A DNA stretch of 64,000 bases, taken from contig NZ_CP043727.1 of NCBI RefSeq assembly GCF_009831415.1, forward strand, positions 3,348,001-3,412,000, written 5' to 3'. The notes under the pieces are model-generated. The model was not told the origin of the DNA, ran no database searches, and saw only the letters and a list, made by a program, of their open reading frames with translations. The stretch comes from Yersinia canariae (GTDB lineage: Bacteria; Pseudomonadota; Gammaproteobacteria; Enterobacterales; Enterobacteriaceae). The position numbers were made by a program, and so were the translations under genes. Shown here one piece after another: positions 17,945 through 28,276 of the stretch. Every line of letters begins with the position of its first letter. Position 1 is the stretch's first letter.

Positions 17945-18667
17945 ATGAGCACGCTTTTTATTGCTGATTTGCATCTTAGCATTCAGGAACCGGCAATTAC
18001 TGCCGGTTTCCTGCATTTTATCCAGCGTGATGCTATTCATGCTGATGCGTTATATATCCTTGGCGATTTATTCGAGTCATGGATTGGCGATGATGACCCC
18101 GAGCCACTGTATCGGCAAATTGCTGCTGCGTTAAAATCACTCCAGCAACAGGGAGTGCCCTGCTATTTTATTCACGGTAACCGTGATTTTCTGCTCGGTA
18201 AACGCTTTGCTCTTGAAAGTGGCATGACCTTGCTACCGGAAGAAAAAGTTGTTGATTTGTATGGCCGTAAAATTGTTATTTTACATGGCGATACCTTATG
18301 TACCGATGATGCTGACTATCAGCATTTTCGCCGCCGGGTACACAACCCAATTATCCAAAAATTATTCCTGTGGCTGCCTCTGCGCTTCCGGTTACGCATT
18401 GCGGCTTATATGCGCAATCAAAGCCAGCAAAATAATAGCGGTAAATCGCAGCTGATTATGGATGTCAATCCGCAAGCCGTGATTGACACCTTCGAGCGGA
18501 ATAATGTCAGTTGGATGATTCACGGGCACACTCATCGCCCTGATGTACATAATGTAAAATTACCCGGAGCAACAGCGCACCGTGCCGTTTTGGGCGCCTG
18601 GCATGTTGAAGGCTCAATGGTCAAAGTCACTCAAGAGAGTGTCGAGCTGATTAAATTCCCGTTTTAA
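17945..18667 (+). CDS. lpxH: UDP-2,3-diacylglucosamine diphosphatase
   Basis: 240 residues, a peripheral membrane calcineurin-like phosphoesterase that removes UMP from UDP-2,3-diacylglucosamine to give lipid X in lipid A synthesis. All metal motifs are present in order: DLHLS (8-12), GDLFE, GNRDF, the HGD box and HGHTHRP. It follows ppiB by ten bases, the arrangement also found in E. coli. Confidence 0.98.
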   Translation: MSTLFIADLHLSIQEPAITAGFLHFIQRDAIHADALYILGDLFESWIGDDDPEPLYRQIAAALKSLQQQGVPCYFIHGNRDFLLGKRFALESGMTLLPEEKVVDLYGRKIVILHGDTLCTDDADYQHFRRRVHNPIIQKLFLWLPLRFRLRIAAYMRNQSQQNNSGKSQLIMDVNPQAVIDTFERNNVSWMIHGHTHRPDVHNVKLPGATAHRAVLGAWHVEGSMVKVTQESVELIKFPF

Positions 18668-18747
18668 TCAACTTGTGGTCAATAATTACCGCACTATTTT
18701 TTCTTATCTTCACATAAAAAAACCGATAAAACCCACTAAAAGCCGCT

Positions 18748-18763
18748 ACGCAACCGTTTTCCT
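18748..18763. promoter_or_regulatory. PurR operator of purEK
   Basis: The 16 bases acgcaaccgttttcct closely fit the PurR palindrome ACGCAAACGTTTGCGT, especially in its left half and centre. They lie about 100 bases upstream of purE, where the purine repressor with hypoxanthine or guanine would block the purEK promoter. Confidence 0.75.
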
Positions 18764-18863
18764 CGCCTTTGGCTCATGATATGCTCTACGCCCTCTTCGC
18801 CAGTCACGATTTAGGTAACATCGTTCTGGCCGACGCTTGCGCAATCACAGGAGCTTTACACCC

Positions 18864-19388
18864 ATGGGAGCTAACCTCGATTCGGCTTATGCAGCCGGGG
18901 TTAAAATCGCTATCGTAATGGGGTCCAAGAGTGACTGGGCCACCATGCAGTTCGCCGCCGACGTGCTCACCACGCTCAATGTCCCGTTCCATGTCGAAGT
19001 CGTTTCTGCACACCGAACCCCAGATAAACTGTTCAGTTTTGCCGAACAAGCCGATGCCAATGGCTTACATGTCATTATTGCAGGCGCGGGCGGTGCTGCT
19101 CACCTGCCGGGTATGTTGGCGGCTAAAACACTGGTGCCGGTCTTAGGTGTCCCAGTGCAAAGTGCGGCATTAAGTGGTGTCGACAGTTTGTATTCTATCG
19201 TGCAGATGCCGCGTGGCATTCCTGTGGGAACACTGGCAATTGGTAAAGCCGGTGCGGCGAATGCCGCATTGCTGGCAGCTCAAATACTGGCGCTGCATGA
19301 TTCTGAATTGGCTGCGCGTTTAGCGGATTGGCGTAAAAACCAAACGGATGAAGTGTTGGATAATCCCGATCCGAGGGATGAAGCATGA
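18864..19388 (+). CDS. purE: N5-carboxyaminoimidazole ribonucleotide mutase
   Basis: 174 residues from the ATG at 18864, which has AGGAG ten bases upstream; a TTG at 18837 in the same frame is less likely. The class I PurE fold is shown by [12 protein letters not shown], the active-site His in SAHRTPDKL and [11 protein letters not shown]. It moves the carboxyl group of N5-CAIR to give CAIR in purine synthesis. It overlaps purK by four bases (ATGA). Confidence 0.97.
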   Translation: MGANLDSAYAAGVKIAIVMGSKSDWATMQFAADVLTTLNVPFHVEVVSAHRTPDKLFSFAEQADANGLHVIIAGAGGAAHLPGMLAAKTLVPVLGVPVQSAALSGVDSLYSIVQMPRGIPVGTLAIGKAGAANAALLAAQILALHDSELAARLADWRKNQTDEVLDNPDPRDEA

Positions 19389-20464
19389 AGCCGGTTTGCG
19401 TATTAGGCAATGGTCAGTTAGGCCGCATGTTGCGACAGGCCGGTGAGCCGCTGGGTATTGCAGTTTATCCGGTAGGATTAGATGCTGAACCGGAAGCCGT
19501 GCCCTATCAGCACAGTGTGATTACCGCCGAGATTGAGCGCTGGCCCGAAACAGCCTTAACACGCGAACTCGCCACACACACCGCTTTCGTTAACCGCGAT
19601 ATTTTCCCGCGTCTGGCTGATCGCCTGACTCAAAAGCAATTACTCGATAGTCTTAATTTAGCAACCGCGCCATGGCAATTGCTGGCAAGCGCCAGTGAAT
19701 GGCCGCAAATTTTCGCTAAGCTGGGTGAATTGGCCATCGTGAAGCGCCGGGTGGGGGGGTATGACGGCCGTGGTCAGTGGCGTTTGCGCGCCGGTGAACA
19801 TGAGAGTTTGCCAGCCGATGCTTATGGCGAATGCATTGTCGAGCAGGGAATTAATTTTTCCGGCGAAGTTTCATTGGTCGGCGCCCGCAGCCATCAAGGT
19901 AAATCCGTCTTTTACCCACTCACTCATAATCTGCATGAAGAGGGTATTCTGCGCATGAGTGTGGTGCGGCCTCAGCCAGATAGCCTTTTACAACCTAATC
20001 AATTACAACAGCAAGCTGAAAAGATGCTCTCCGCCATTATGGATGAGCTGAATTATGTTGGTGTGATGGCGATGGAATGTTTTATCGTCGGCGATAATTT
20101 GCTTATCAATGAACTGGCTCCACGGGTGCATAACAGTGGTCACTGGACCCAAAATGGGGCCTCAATCAGTCAGTTCGAACTGCATTTGCGCGCGATTTTG
20201 GATTTACCGCTGCCGACGCCGGTGGTGAATACCCCGTCGGCGATGGTCAATCTGATTGGTACGCCGGTGAATATCGAATGGCTGTCACTGCCATTGGTAC
20301 ACCTGCATTGGTATGAAAAAGAAGTGCGTGAGGGGCGCAAAGTGGGCCATTTGAACTTAAATGACCCCGATGGCGCGGCATTAAGCACGGCATTGGCAGC
20401 ATTAGCGCCGCTGCTACCCGCAGAATATCAAAACGCCCTGCGCTGGGCACAAGATAAGCTGTAA
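19385..20464 (+). CDS. purK: N5-carboxyaminoimidazole ribonucleotide synthase
   Basis: 359 residues of the ATP-grasp superfamily. PurK uses ATP and bicarbonate to make N5-CAIR from AIR, which PurE then uses. Visible are the N-terminal [15 protein letters not shown], the ATP-grasp loop [12 protein letters not shown] and the metal site [14 protein letters not shown]. Translation is coupled to purE through the ATGA overlap. Confidence 0.98.
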   Translation: MKPVCVLGNGQLGRMLRQAGEPLGIAVYPVGLDAEPEAVPYQHSVITAEIERWPETALTRELATHTAFVNRDIFPRLADRLTQKQLLDSLNLATAPWQLLASASEWPQIFAKLGELAIVKRRVGGYDGRGQWRLRAGEHESLPADAYGECIVEQGINFSGEVSLVGARSHQGKSVFYPLTHNLHEEGILRMSVVRPQPDSLLQPNQLQQQAEKMLSAIMDELNYVGVMAMECFIVGDNLLINELAPRVHNSGHWTQNGASISQFELHLRAILDLPLPTPVVNTPSAMVNLIGTPVNIEWLSLPLVHLHWYEKEVREGRKVGHLNLNDPDGAALSTALAALAPLLPAEYQNALRWAQDKL

Positions 20465-20470
20465 TTGAAG

Positions 20471-20502
20471 CGCGGGTAGCTTATGCCGCCCGCGTTATCT
20501 TT
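20471..20502 (+). terminator. Likely purEK terminator
   Basis: The stem cgcggg/cccgcg (20471-20476 and 20489-20494) is followed by ttatcttt. It lies just after the purK stop and before the convergent ybbP stop. Confidence 0.6.
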
Positions 20503-22935
20503 CTAATCCGTGTAATGGCGGAATAAAGCCCGCCCCTGCAACAATCTGGCCCCTAGCCAACCCCCACACAGTGACAGCAACAGTGCAGCAGCCAGTGGCA
20601 ATGACCACCACATCACCCAGTTAGGTTGCCATGGAAAATCAAACACTAAGCGCTGTAAAGCCCAAAGTGCGGCTTCTGCCCCAATAGCGGCGGCCAGCCC
20701 CGCCACCAGCCCTAAGAGGGCAAATTCCCACCACAATGTGCCGCGCAGTAAGCGTTTACTTGCTCCGAGCGTCCGGTAGACCACCAACTCCTGACGGCGC
20801 TGGCGCATGCCGACCTGTATCTGTGCCAATAACAGTAAAGTGCCACAGATAATCACTAATACCACCATGACCTCCAGCGCCCGGCTAACCTGTTGCAGCA
20901 CCTGCCCGACCTGTTTCAGCATCGCGCCAATATCCAGCAAGCTGAGTGTCGGGAACTGGCGATTCAGTTGAGTCAGAACCTCGCCATCCCCCTGATATCG
21001 GAAACTGGTCAGCCAGGTTTGTGGCTGCCCATCCAGCGCACCTGGCGGGAAAATAAAGTAGAAATTAGGACGAAGACTTTCCCAGTCTACCTGGCGAACA
21101 CTGCTCACCGTGGCACCAAATGACTGAGTATCGCCACTGAATGTCAGCTTATCGCCGACGTTAATCCCCAGCCGGTCAGCAATCCCCTGTTCGATTGACA
21201 CTTCATCCGCTTTTGGCGGCCATTGTCCTGCGGTCAGAATATTATGAGCGGGCAAATCTTGCTGCCAGGTCAGATTCAGCTCCCGATTCACCGCTTCGCC
21301 ACCGGGTGCATCCTCGGCGACCCGCTCGGTCGCCAGTTGCTGATTAATTTCAGTCAAACGCACTCGGACGATAGGATAGAAAGTCGACGGAGTTATCTGA
21401 TGTTGGGTCAGGAACTCCGTGACTTGCGGCACCTGTTGCGGTGTGATGTTTAATAAGAAATAATTCGGGCTATCCGGCGGCAATTGCTGTTGCCAGCGAT
21501 CTAATAAATCCCCGCGCAGCACCAATAACAATGCTAACAGCATAAATGACAGTGAGAATGCCGCCAGTTGGGTCAAGGTCATCCACGGCTGACGCAATAA
21601 TCGATTGATAGCTAGCCGCAATGACAAACGGGTGACTGTCAGGCGGCGTAATAGCAATAATCCGCCCCAGCCAATAACACCTAACAACAACGCCAGCACC
21701 ACCATGCCACCGAGAATTGCCCACAGCAGCGAATTCCCGCCCATCAGCAAGGCCAATAGCCCGACGACGACTATTATCATCACCGGAATGAAATAGCGCA
21801 GCGGCCAAACATTCGCGGAGACATCGCGGCGCAAGACTCGCAATGGCTGAGTCGCCAGCAGTTGGCGGTAAGGGCGGATCCCCACCAGCAATGAAATCAA
21901 TACCAGGGATCCCATTGACCATATCCATGGCCATAAACCTGCGGCCGGTAATGCTGCGGGTAAGACCGGGGACAACAAGCGGATGAGTATTTTCTCAAAC
22001 AATAACCCGATCACACTGCCGCATAGCCCTGCCAGCACTAAGACTGATAGCCACTGGCCGATAATCAGCCGCCGTAAAGCACTGCGCCCGGCACCTAATG
22101 TTTTCAGCACCGCCACTAAATCATAGCGGCTGCGGCAATAATGCCCCATCGCCACGGCAACAGCAGCAATTGACAGCAATAAGGTCAATAATGCCGATAA
22201 CAGCAAGAACTGCTGCGCGCGTTGTAGGGATTTCCCCAGTGCGCCACCGGATTCTTGCAAGCCATACCAGCGCTGATCGGGCTTCAGTTGTGGAGTCAAC
22301 CAGTCACTAAACTGAGTGATAGCCTCCGGCGAACCGGCAAACATATAGTGATAGCTCAAACGGCTACCCGGCTGTATTGCACCGGTTTTTTCTACGTCAG
22401 CCAGGTTAATTAAAATACGCGGCGCGGTCTGGAATGGGTTAAAACCCGAATCTGGCTCCTGAAGCACTTCACCAATAATTTTCAGTGAAGTATCACCGAC
22501 CTCCAATGTGTCACCGACTTTAACCCCAAGCAGCGCCAGCAATCGCGGGGCCACCAGCGCGGTTCCCGGTTCAAGTTTGACTTGTGCGGGTAAGGTTTCC
22601 AGCTTGCCATACAGCGGATACGCTAAGTCCGTGGCTTTCACATCAGCCAGCTGCGGGCGGTCACCAGCAAACGTCATTGTCATAAATGAAAGCTGGCGGC
22701 TAACAGACAGCCCTTGCTGCTTCGCTTCCAATAACCAGCCTTCAGGGGCGGGATGGGAAGTTTTCAGCACTCGGTCGCCGGCTAAAAAATCACGACTTTG
22801 CTGGCTAAGCCCTTGCTCCATCCGGTCACTAATACTGCCCAGCGCCAATACACAAGCCACCGCCAGGGTTAACGCCATCCAGACAATCAGTAGTGAGGGC
22901 GAGCGCCATTCACGCCAAAACCAGCGCCAAATCAT
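20503..22935 (-). CDS. ybbP: ABC transporter permease YbbP
   Basis: 810 residues from the ATG at 22935 ([16 protein letters not shown]), which overlaps the ybbA stop by ATGA. A MacB/FtsX-like permease with one N-terminal helix, a large periplasmic domain, several central helices and a C-terminal three-helix bundle (LEVMVVLVIICGTLLLLAQ). It pairs with YbbA as a type VII ABC system. In related cases such complexes act on envelope lipids or lipoproteins; the substrate of YbbAP is not established. It closely follows the E. coli protein throughout. Confidence 0.95.
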   Translation of the reverse strand: MIWRWFWREWRSPSLLIVWMALTLAVACVLALGSISDRMEQGLSQQSRDFLAGDRVLKTSHPAPEGWLLEAKQQGLSVSRQLSFMTMTFAGDRPQLADVKATDLAYPLYGKLETLPAQVKLEPGTALVAPRLLALLGVKVGDTLEVGDTSLKIIGEVLQEPDSGFNPFQTAPRILINLADVEKTGAIQPGSRLSYHYMFAGSPEAITQFSDWLTPQLKPDQRWYGLQESGGALGKSLQRAQQFLLLSALLTLLLSIAAVAVAMGHYCRSRYDLVAVLKTLGAGRSALRRLIIGQWLSVLVLAGLCGSVIGLLFEKILIRLLSPVLPAALPAAGLWPWIWSMGSLVLISLLVGIRPYRQLLATQPLRVLRRDVSANVWPLRYFIPVMIIVVVGLLALLMGGNSLLWAILGGMVVLALLLGVIGWGGLLLLRRLTVTRLSLRLAINRLLRQPWMTLTQLAAFSLSFMLLALLLVLRGDLLDRWQQQLPPDSPNYFLLNITPQQVPQVTEFLTQHQITPSTFYPIVRVRLTEINQQLATERVAEDAPGGEAVNRELNLTWQQDLPAHNILTAGQWPPKADEVSIEQGIADRLGINVGDKLTFSGDTQSFGATVSSVRQVDWESLRPNFYFIFPPGALDGQPQTWLTSFRYQGDGEVLTQLNRQFPTLSLLDIGAMLKQVGQVLQQVSRALEVMVVLVIICGTLLLLAQIQVGMRQRRQELVVYRTLGASKRLLRGTLWWEFALLGLVAGLAAAIGAEAALWALQRLVFDFPWQPNWVMWWSLPLAAALLLSLCGGWLGARLLQGRALFRHYTD

Positions 22936-23618
22936 GCTTCCTCCCACAATTTACCGTCTTGTAGCCGCAGCCGTCGCTGGCAACGGCCAGCCAGTTGGAC
23001 ATCATGGGTCACCAGAATCAGTGTGGTGTCATAATCCCTGTTTAGGGAGAACAGCAGGTCGGCAATACGGTCACCCGTATGGCGGTCAAGATTGCCCGTT
23101 GGCTCGTCGGCGAATAACACTTTTGGCCGGCCGCTAAAGGCCCTGGCCAGTGCCACTCGCTGCTGTTCACCGCCGGAGAGTTGGGCCGGAAGATGGTGAA
23201 GGCGCTTCTCCAGCCCCACCTGTTTTAATAACTCAATGGCATGTATTTTACTGTCGCGCTCACTTTCAGCCCGTAGCAATGCCGGAAGTTGAACATTTTC
23301 CAGCGTATTGAGGGTCGGCACCAACATAAATGATTGGAAAACAAAACCGACATTTTTTGCCCGCAATAGCGCTCGCCCTTCTTCATCCATGGCGGTCAAG
23401 GATTTGCCGAGCAAGCTCACTTCACCGCTACTGCCATCATCAAGGCCAGCCAGAATTCCCAGCAAGGTTGATTTACCTGAACCTGACTCACCAATCAGCG
23501 CAATTGTCTGAGCGGGTTTGACAACCAGCTCAACTCCGGTAAGGATGGAGAGCTGTTGCTCACCCTGGCCGACGTGTTTATTAAGATGATGAACTTCAAG
23601 AACGTTTTCCGCTGGCAT
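22932..23618 (-). CDS. ybbA: ABC transporter ATP-binding protein YbbA
   Basis: 228 residues, a LolD/MacB-class ATPase. It has Walker [10 protein letters not shown], the Q-loop in [13 protein letters not shown], the signature [15 protein letters not shown], Walker [13 protein letters not shown] and the H-loop in LILVTHD. It drives the YbbP permease from the cytoplasmic face. Its start lies inside the divergent tesA 5' end, so the two genes overlap head to head by about 30 bases and must share promoter control. Confidence 0.97.
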   Translation of the reverse strand: MPAENVLEVHHLNKHVGQGEQQLSILTGVELVVKPAQTIALIGESGSGKSTLLGILAGLDDGSSGEVSLLGKSLTAMDEEGRALLRAKNVGFVFQSFMLVPTLNTLENVQLPALLRAESERDSKIHAIELLKQVGLEKRLHHLPAQLSGGEQQRVALARAFSGRPKVLFADEPTGNLDRHTGDRIADLLFSLNRDYDTTLILVTHDVQLAGRCQRRLRLQDGKLWEEA

Positions 23619-24221
23619 CTTCCCTTCCTATTACTGTTGGGATTATTCAGTTTGCGTGCCGCCGCAACCGATACACTTTTGATTCTCGGCGACAGTTTAA
23701 GCGCCGGTTACCGCCTGCCTATTGCCCAAGCATGGCCTTCACGGCTGGATAAAACATGGCAAGCCACCTCATCATTACCGAAAGTGGTTAACGCCAGTAT
23801 CAGTGGTGATACTGCCGCGCAGGGTTTGGCCCGCCTCCCTGCCCTGCTGGAACAACATCAGCCCCGCTGGGTGCTGATTGAACTGGGTGCTAATGACGGC
23901 CTGCGCGGGTTCCCAACCCAGGATATTCAGCGGGATCTCACGCAAATTATCAATCTAATCAAGGAAGCAAAAGCGCAACCTTTATTGATGCAAATCCGCA
24001 TTCCACCCAATTATGGTCGCCGTTATACTGATGCTTTTACCGCAATGTATCCACAGTTGGCACAGCAATTCAATATTCCGCTGGTTCCATTCTTTATGGA
24101 ACAAGTTGCTGTTAAGCCCGAGTGGATGCAGGATGATGGCTTACACCCTAACGCCGAGGCCCAGCCTTTCATTGCAGATTGGATGGCGCAACAACTCAAG
24201 CCGTTAGTCGCTGTTCATTAA
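23586..24221 (+). CDS. tesA: Acyl-CoA thioesterase I / protease I / lysophospholipase L1
   Basis: 211 residues from the ATG at 23586 ([14 protein letters not shown]); the frame extends upstream, but this start gives a normal Sec signal peptide ending near AAA-TDTLL. SGNH/GDSL hydrolase with the nucleophile Ser in LGDSLSAGY, the Gly and Asn blocks (NASISGD, LGANDGLRG) and the Asp-His pair in DDGLHPNAEAQ. It hydrolyses long-chain acyl thioesters and lysophospholipids in the periplasm. It diverges from ybbA with overlapping 5' ends, as in E. coli. Confidence 0.96.
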   Translation: MMNFKNVFRWHLPFLLLLGLFSLRAAATDTLLILGDSLSAGYRLPIAQAWPSRLDKTWQATSSLPKVVNASISGDTAAQGLARLPALLEQHQPRWVLIELGANDGLRGFPTQDIQRDLTQIINLIKEAKAQPLLMQIRIPPNYGRRYTDAFTAMYPQLAQQFNIPLVPFFMEQVAVKPEWMQDDGLHPNAEAQPFIADWMAQQLKPLVAVH

Positions 24222-24284
24222 CAAGAAACAATAAGAAGTAATAACACTTGTTCAAACAAATAGAATCACTCACTAGGTAAAGTT

Positions 24285-25061
24285 ATGCAAAAAGCAGTAT
24301 TAATTACCGGTTGTTCCAGCGGTATTGGCCTGATTGCAGCACAAGACTTGAAAAACCGTGGTTACCGCGTGCTGGCGGCCTGCCGTAAACCCGAGGATGT
24401 TGCCAGGATGGAGCAATTGGGTCTGGAGGGTATTGAACTGGATTTGGATGACAGCGCCAGTGTTGAACGTGCTGCGGCGCAAGTTATCAAGTTAACCGGT
24501 GGGCGCTTGTACGGTTTGTTTAACAATGGCGGCTTTGGGTTGTACGGCCCATTGCAGACCATTTCGCGCCAACAGTTGGAAAAACAATTTTCCACCAATC
24601 TGTTTGGTACCCACCAACTGACGCAACTTTTGTTGCCCGCCATGCTACCGCACGGTGAGGGGCGCATCATACAAACCAGCTCGGTGATGGGGTTAGTGTC
24701 AACTGCTGGCCGGGGTGCCTATGCCGCCAGTAAATATGCACTGGAAGCTTGGTCCGATGCTTTGCGCATGGAACTGCATGACAGTGGAATTCATGTCAGT
24801 TTGATTGAACCCGGCCCAATAAGCACGCATTTCACACAAAATGTGAATCAAGCGCAGATTGATAAACCAGTGAATAACCCCGGTATTGCGAAGCGTTTCA
24901 CCTTGCCACCTGAAGCTATTTTACCGAAATTGCGCCATGCGCTGGAAAACCCGCGCCCGAAATTACGCTATCCAGTCACCTTAGTGGCCCATGCGTTGAC
25001 GATACTGCGCCGCATATTACCTGGGCGGATGCTCGATAAAGTCTTGCGGGGCAATTCCTGA
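24285..25061 (+). CDS. ybbO: Short-chain dehydrogenase YbbO
   Basis: 258 residues of the classical SDR family: the cofactor motif TGCSSGIG at 8-15, the NNGG-type stretch, the catalytic Ser in QTSSVMG and YAASK as the Tyr-Lys pair. E. coli YbbO is an NADP-dependent aldehyde reductase. It lies between tesA and cnoX on the same strand with short gaps. Confidence 0.93.
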   Translation: MQKAVLITGCSSGIGLIAAQDLKNRGYRVLAACRKPEDVARMEQLGLEGIELDLDDSASVERAAAQVIKLTGGRLYGLFNNGGFGLYGPLQTISRQQLEKQFSTNLFGTHQLTQLLLPAMLPHGEGRIIQTSSVMGLVSTAGRGAYAASKYALEAWSDALRMELHDSGIHVSLIEPGPISTHFTQNVNQAQIDKPVNNPGIAKRFTLPPEAILPKLRHALENPRPKLRYPVTLVAHALTILRRILPGRMLDKVLRGNS

Positions 25062-25132
25062 TAATCGCGATGAGGGTTGAAGCAACATAATTTGCCCCCA
25101 TCTACTGCTAAAACGAATGAGAGAAAAAATTC

Positions 25133-26002
25133 ATGCTAGCACCTACTACGATTGATATTACTGAAGCGAACCTACATCAGACCTTAGAACAATCCATGGC
25201 CGTGCCAGTGCTGTTCTACTTTTGGTCTGAACGCAGCCAGCACTGTCTGCAACTGACCCCAGTGCTGGATAAACTGGCCGCTGAATATGCAGGCCAATTC
25301 ATTCTGGCGCGTGTTGATTGTGATGCACAACAGACGGTGGCATCACAGTTTGGTTTGCGCTCAATTCCAGCCGTTTATCTCTTTAAAGACGGTCAGCCGG
25401 TAGATGGCTTCCAAGGGCCACAGCCAGAAGATGTTATCCGCGAGTTACTGCAACGGGTGTTACCGAAACCTGAAGAGCTGAAAGCGGCGGAAGCAGCTCA
25501 ATTAATGGCCGAGGGCAAAGTGCAGGAAGCGCTGCCATTACTGAAAGATGCCTGGCAATTGATGCAACAAAGCAATAATCCGCAAACCAGCGACATTGCA
25601 CTGCAACTGGCGGAAGCACAAATTCTGCTCAATCGCAGTGAAGATGCTGAAGGCGTATTAGCGACCATTCCACTGCAAGACCGTGATACTCGTTATCAAG
25701 GGCTGATTGCACAAATCGAGTTGCTCAAACAAGCCGCTGATACACCAGAAATCCAGCTGCTACAGCAACAAGTGGCTGAACAACCGGATAATGCCGAATT
25801 GGCGGTGCAATTAGCCCTACAACTGCATCAAGTTGGCCGCAACGAAGAGGCACTGGAGTTACTGCTGGGCCACTTGAAGAAAGACTTGGGTGCGGCAAAT
25901 GAGGCTGCGCGTAAGACATTAATGGATATTTTGGCGGCATTAGGTACTGGCGATGCGCTGGCAGCCAAATATCGCCGTCAACTTTATTCCTTGTTGTACT
26001 AA
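25133..26002 (+). CDS. cnoX: Chaperedoxin CnoX (YbbN)
   Basis: 289 residues: a thioredoxin-like domain (1-110) followed by TPR-like helices. In place of the thioredoxin CGPC the sequence reads SERSQHC, so only one cysteine of the pair remains. This is the variation known in E. coli CnoX, which is a redox-linked holdase passing clients to GroEL and DnaK under bleach stress. The C-terminal half contains repeated [26 protein letters not shown] helices. Confidence 0.95.
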   Translation: MLAPTTIDITEANLHQTLEQSMAVPVLFYFWSERSQHCLQLTPVLDKLAAEYAGQFILARVDCDAQQTVASQFGLRSIPAVYLFKDGQPVDGFQGPQPEDVIRELLQRVLPKPEELKAAEAAQLMAEGKVQEALPLLKDAWQLMQQSNNPQTSDIALQLAEAQILLNRSEDAEGVLATIPLQDRDTRYQGLIAQIELLKQAADTPEIQLLQQQVAEQPDNAELAVQLALQLHQVGRNEEALELLLGHLKKDLGAANEAARKTLMDILAALGTGDALAAKYRRQLYSLLY

Positions 26003-26209
26003 AACGGCGCGCTGACCGGGACTTTTACCGTCATCAGCCGTCATGTTATTGCCATTATTTGTCACTGCGCGGGGCCATCCCGCGCTGTTTTATCCTGCCT
26101 CTGTCTCCCTTTTTCTCATTTACACGCATTTACCTGCCTTTCGTTAGGAATTTAGCGCTCTGTCACGTAATATTAAGAAACAATATTCATTGCTGACAGG
26201 AAGTTAAAT

Positions 26210-27124
26210 ATGTTTACGGTTATCCCTGTTCTTATCGTTGTAGCCCTGATTGTGGTCTTTTCCTCAATCAAAATAGTTCCACAAGGTTTTCAATGGACTG
26301 TCGAACGTTTTGGTCGTTATACCAAAACTCTGATGCCAGGCCTGAATGTCGTTGTGCCATTTATGGATCGTATTGGTCGTAAAATCAATATGATGGAGCA
26401 AGTACTGGATATCCCATCCCAAGAAATCATTTCCCGTGATAACGCCAACGTAGCAATTGATGCCGTCTGCTTTATCCAAGTTATTGATCCCGTGAAAGCA
26501 GCATATGAAGTCAGCAATTTGGAATTGGCTATCGTCAATCTGACCATGACCAACTTCCGTACTGTTTTAGGTTCCATGGAACTCGATGAAATGTTGTCCC
26601 AACGCGACAACATCAATAGCCGCCTGTTGCATATCGTCGATGAAGCCACCAACCCGTGGGGCATTAAGATCACTCGTATTGAAATCCGTGATGTGCGCCC
26701 ACCGACTGAACTGATCTCTGCGATGAATGCGCAGATGAAAGCTGAACGTACCAAACGTGCAGATATTCTGGAAGCCGAAGGGGTTCGTCAGGCGGCAATC
26801 CTGCGCGCCGAAGGTGAGAAACAATCACAAATTCTGAAAGCAGAAGGTGAGCGCCAGTCAGCATTCTTGCAAGCAGAAGCGCGTGAACGTGCGGCAGAAG
26901 CGGAAGCGCAAGCAACCAAAATGGTTTCTGAAGCCATCGCTGCTGGTGATATTCAAGCCATTAACTATTTCGTGGCACAGAAATATACCGATGCACTGCA
27001 ACATATCGGTTCGGCCAATAATAGCAAAGTCATTATGATGCCACTGGAAGCTAGCAACCTGATGGGTGCTATTGGTGGTATTGCTGAGCTGATTGGTGAG
27101 AGTAAAAACAGCCGGGGTAAATAA
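26210..27124 (+). CDS. qmcA: SPFH/band-7 membrane protein QmcA
   Basis: 304 residues. One N-terminal membrane helix ([16 protein letters not shown]) is followed by the SPFH domain ([23 protein letters not shown]) and a long charged coiled coil with repeated [17 protein letters not shown] units. Such proteins build large ring cages with partner proteins at the inner membrane. The NfeD-like gene ybbJ starts three bases after its stop, so they form one operon and probably a complex. Confidence 0.96.
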   Translation: MFTVIPVLIVVALIVVFSSIKIVPQGFQWTVERFGRYTKTLMPGLNVVVPFMDRIGRKINMMEQVLDIPSQEIISRDNANVAIDAVCFIQVIDPVKAAYEVSNLELAIVNLTMTNFRTVLGSMELDEMLSQRDNINSRLLHIVDEATNPWGIKITRIEIRDVRPPTELISAMNAQMKAERTKRADILEAEGVRQAAILRAEGEKQSQILKAEGERQSAFLQAEARERAAEAEAQATKMVSEAIAAGDIQAINYFVAQKYTDALQHIGSANNSKVIMMPLEASNLMGAIGGIAELIGESKNSRGK

Positions 27125-27126
27125 CC

Positions 27127-27579
27127 ATGCTGGAGGAAATTGCAGCAAATCCAAACTGGTTTTGGCTATCACTCGGCGGACTATTACTGGCCGCTGAGAT
27201 GCTGGGTGCCAGTGGCTATATGCTGTGGAGCGGTGTCGCTGCGGTGATAGTGGGCATTCTGGTCTGGTTCTTTCCCTTTAGCTGGGAAATGCAAGGTGTG
27301 CTATTTGCTGTTCTGACGGTGATTTCTGCTTTTCTGTGGTGGTATTGGCTGAGTAAACGCACCAAACCACAACCGGCCATGCTAAACCAACGTAATCATC
27401 AATTGTTGGGAACGCGAGCAACATTGACGGAACCGACAGTTGACGGTTATGGCCGCATGAAAGTGGGTGATAGCAGTTGGCGCATTTATTGCTCTAATGA
27501 ATTAAGTGTCGGTACCGAAGTTGAAGTGATCTTAGTGGAAGGTAATACCTTGCATGTCAGAGCAGTTCACCATCACTAA
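27127..27579 (+). CDS. ybbJ: NfeD-like membrane protein YbbJ
   Basis: 150 residues: two or three membrane helices (WFWLSLGGLLLAAEMLGASG and the following segments), then a C-terminal OB-fold (GTRATLTEPTVDGYGRMKVGD). NfeD proteins accompany SPFH proteins in conserved operons, as here with qmcA, and are thought to adjust membrane domains. It is the final gene before the convergent cueR. Confidence 0.95.
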   Translation: MLEEIAANPNWFWLSLGGLLLAAEMLGASGYMLWSGVAAVIVGILVWFFPFSWEMQGVLFAVLTVISAFLWWYWLSKRTKPQPAMLNQRNHQLLGTRATLTEPTVDGYGRMKVGDSSWRIYCSNELSVGTEVEVILVEGNTLHVRAVHHH

Positions 27580-27590
27580 TTCTCTATAAA

Positions 27591-27644
27591 GGCGCATTTA
27601 TCTGAATGCGCCTCTCATGACAGGCCTGCGGTCCCGGCCTGTCA
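27591..27644. terminator. Two hairpins between convergent ybbJ and cueR
   Basis: The stem ggcgcatt/aatgcgcc spans 27591-27612, followed on the minus strand by TTTAT. The stem tgacaggcc/ggcctgtca spans 27618-27644. Together they can end both convergent transcripts; the first works best for cueR on the minus strand. Confidence 0.65.
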
Positions 27645-28079
27645 GTTAACGTTCTCTTTTTTGTTAACGTCTTGCTTCTGCGCAGTATGACAACACCCAG
27701 CCAGATTATTAATAATCGGGCACTCCGCGCCGTCATCCCCTGGGCACTCGTCTGCCAACGCCAATAAACGTAATCGCATCTGATTAAGATCATCAATGTG
27801 TCTTTCGATTTCCGCTACCTTTTGCAGCGTCGCTGCTTTCACATCGGCACTGTGGCGCGCGGGGTTATGAAACAATGCCAATAACTCGCGGCATTCATCC
27901 AACGTAAAACCGACCTGCCGCGCCTGACGTAACAGAGTTAACTCTTCGATATGTCTGGCGCTGTAGCTGCGATAGCCATTATCCGTGCGGATAGGCGGTG
28001 TCACCAGTTTCTTCTCTTCGTAAAAACGAATGGCTTTACTGGTTAAACCGGTTTTTTTTGCGACATCGCTAATATTCAC
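27642..28079 (-). CDS. cueR: Copper-responsive MerR-family regulator CueR
   Basis: 145 residues. The MerR helix-turn-helix starts [20 protein letters not shown], and the dimer helix is followed by the metal loop with the two Cu(I) cysteines in [10 protein letters not shown] further CC lies near the C-terminus, as in other CueR. It activates copA by twisting the long-spacer promoter just upstream. Here it sits directly divergent from copA, while in E. coli several genes separate them. Confidence 0.96.
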   Translation of the reverse strand: MNISDVAKKTGLTSKAIRFYEEKKLVTPPIRTDNGYRSYSARHIEELTLLRQARQVGFTLDECRELLALFHNPARHSADVKAATLQKVAEIERHIDDLNQMRLRLLALADECPGDDGAECPIINNLAGCCHTAQKQDVNKKENVN

Positions 28080-28088
28080 TTTACCCCC

Positions 28089-28119
28089 TTGACCTTCCCC
28101 TTTCTGGAAGGTTTAACCT
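28089..28119 (+). promoter_or_regulatory. CueR-controlled copA promoter
   Basis: The -35 TTGACC (28089-28094) and -10 TAACCT (28114-28119) are separated by 19 bases, the long spacer typical of MerR-type promoters. The spacer holds the CueR palindrome CCTTCC...GGAAGG. This is nearly the same as the E. coli copA promoter. The copA leader would be about 150 bases long. Confidence 0.9.
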
Positions 28120-28276
28120 CTATAATTAGTGAAAGGAACGATGTCAGTCAAGCGGAATAAAACCTGTACAGATTAAAGTCTATTATTGCCCTGAATAAGG
28201 GATATAGCTGGGAATACCGACTAAACTTATCCCGATAAAATTTATGGATAGGTTCCTATTCGATAAGGAGTCAATT

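Noticed and set aside
22508..23137. Plus-strand open frame of 209 codons
   Set aside because: It is a shadow across ybbP and ybbA, both of which are clear genes.
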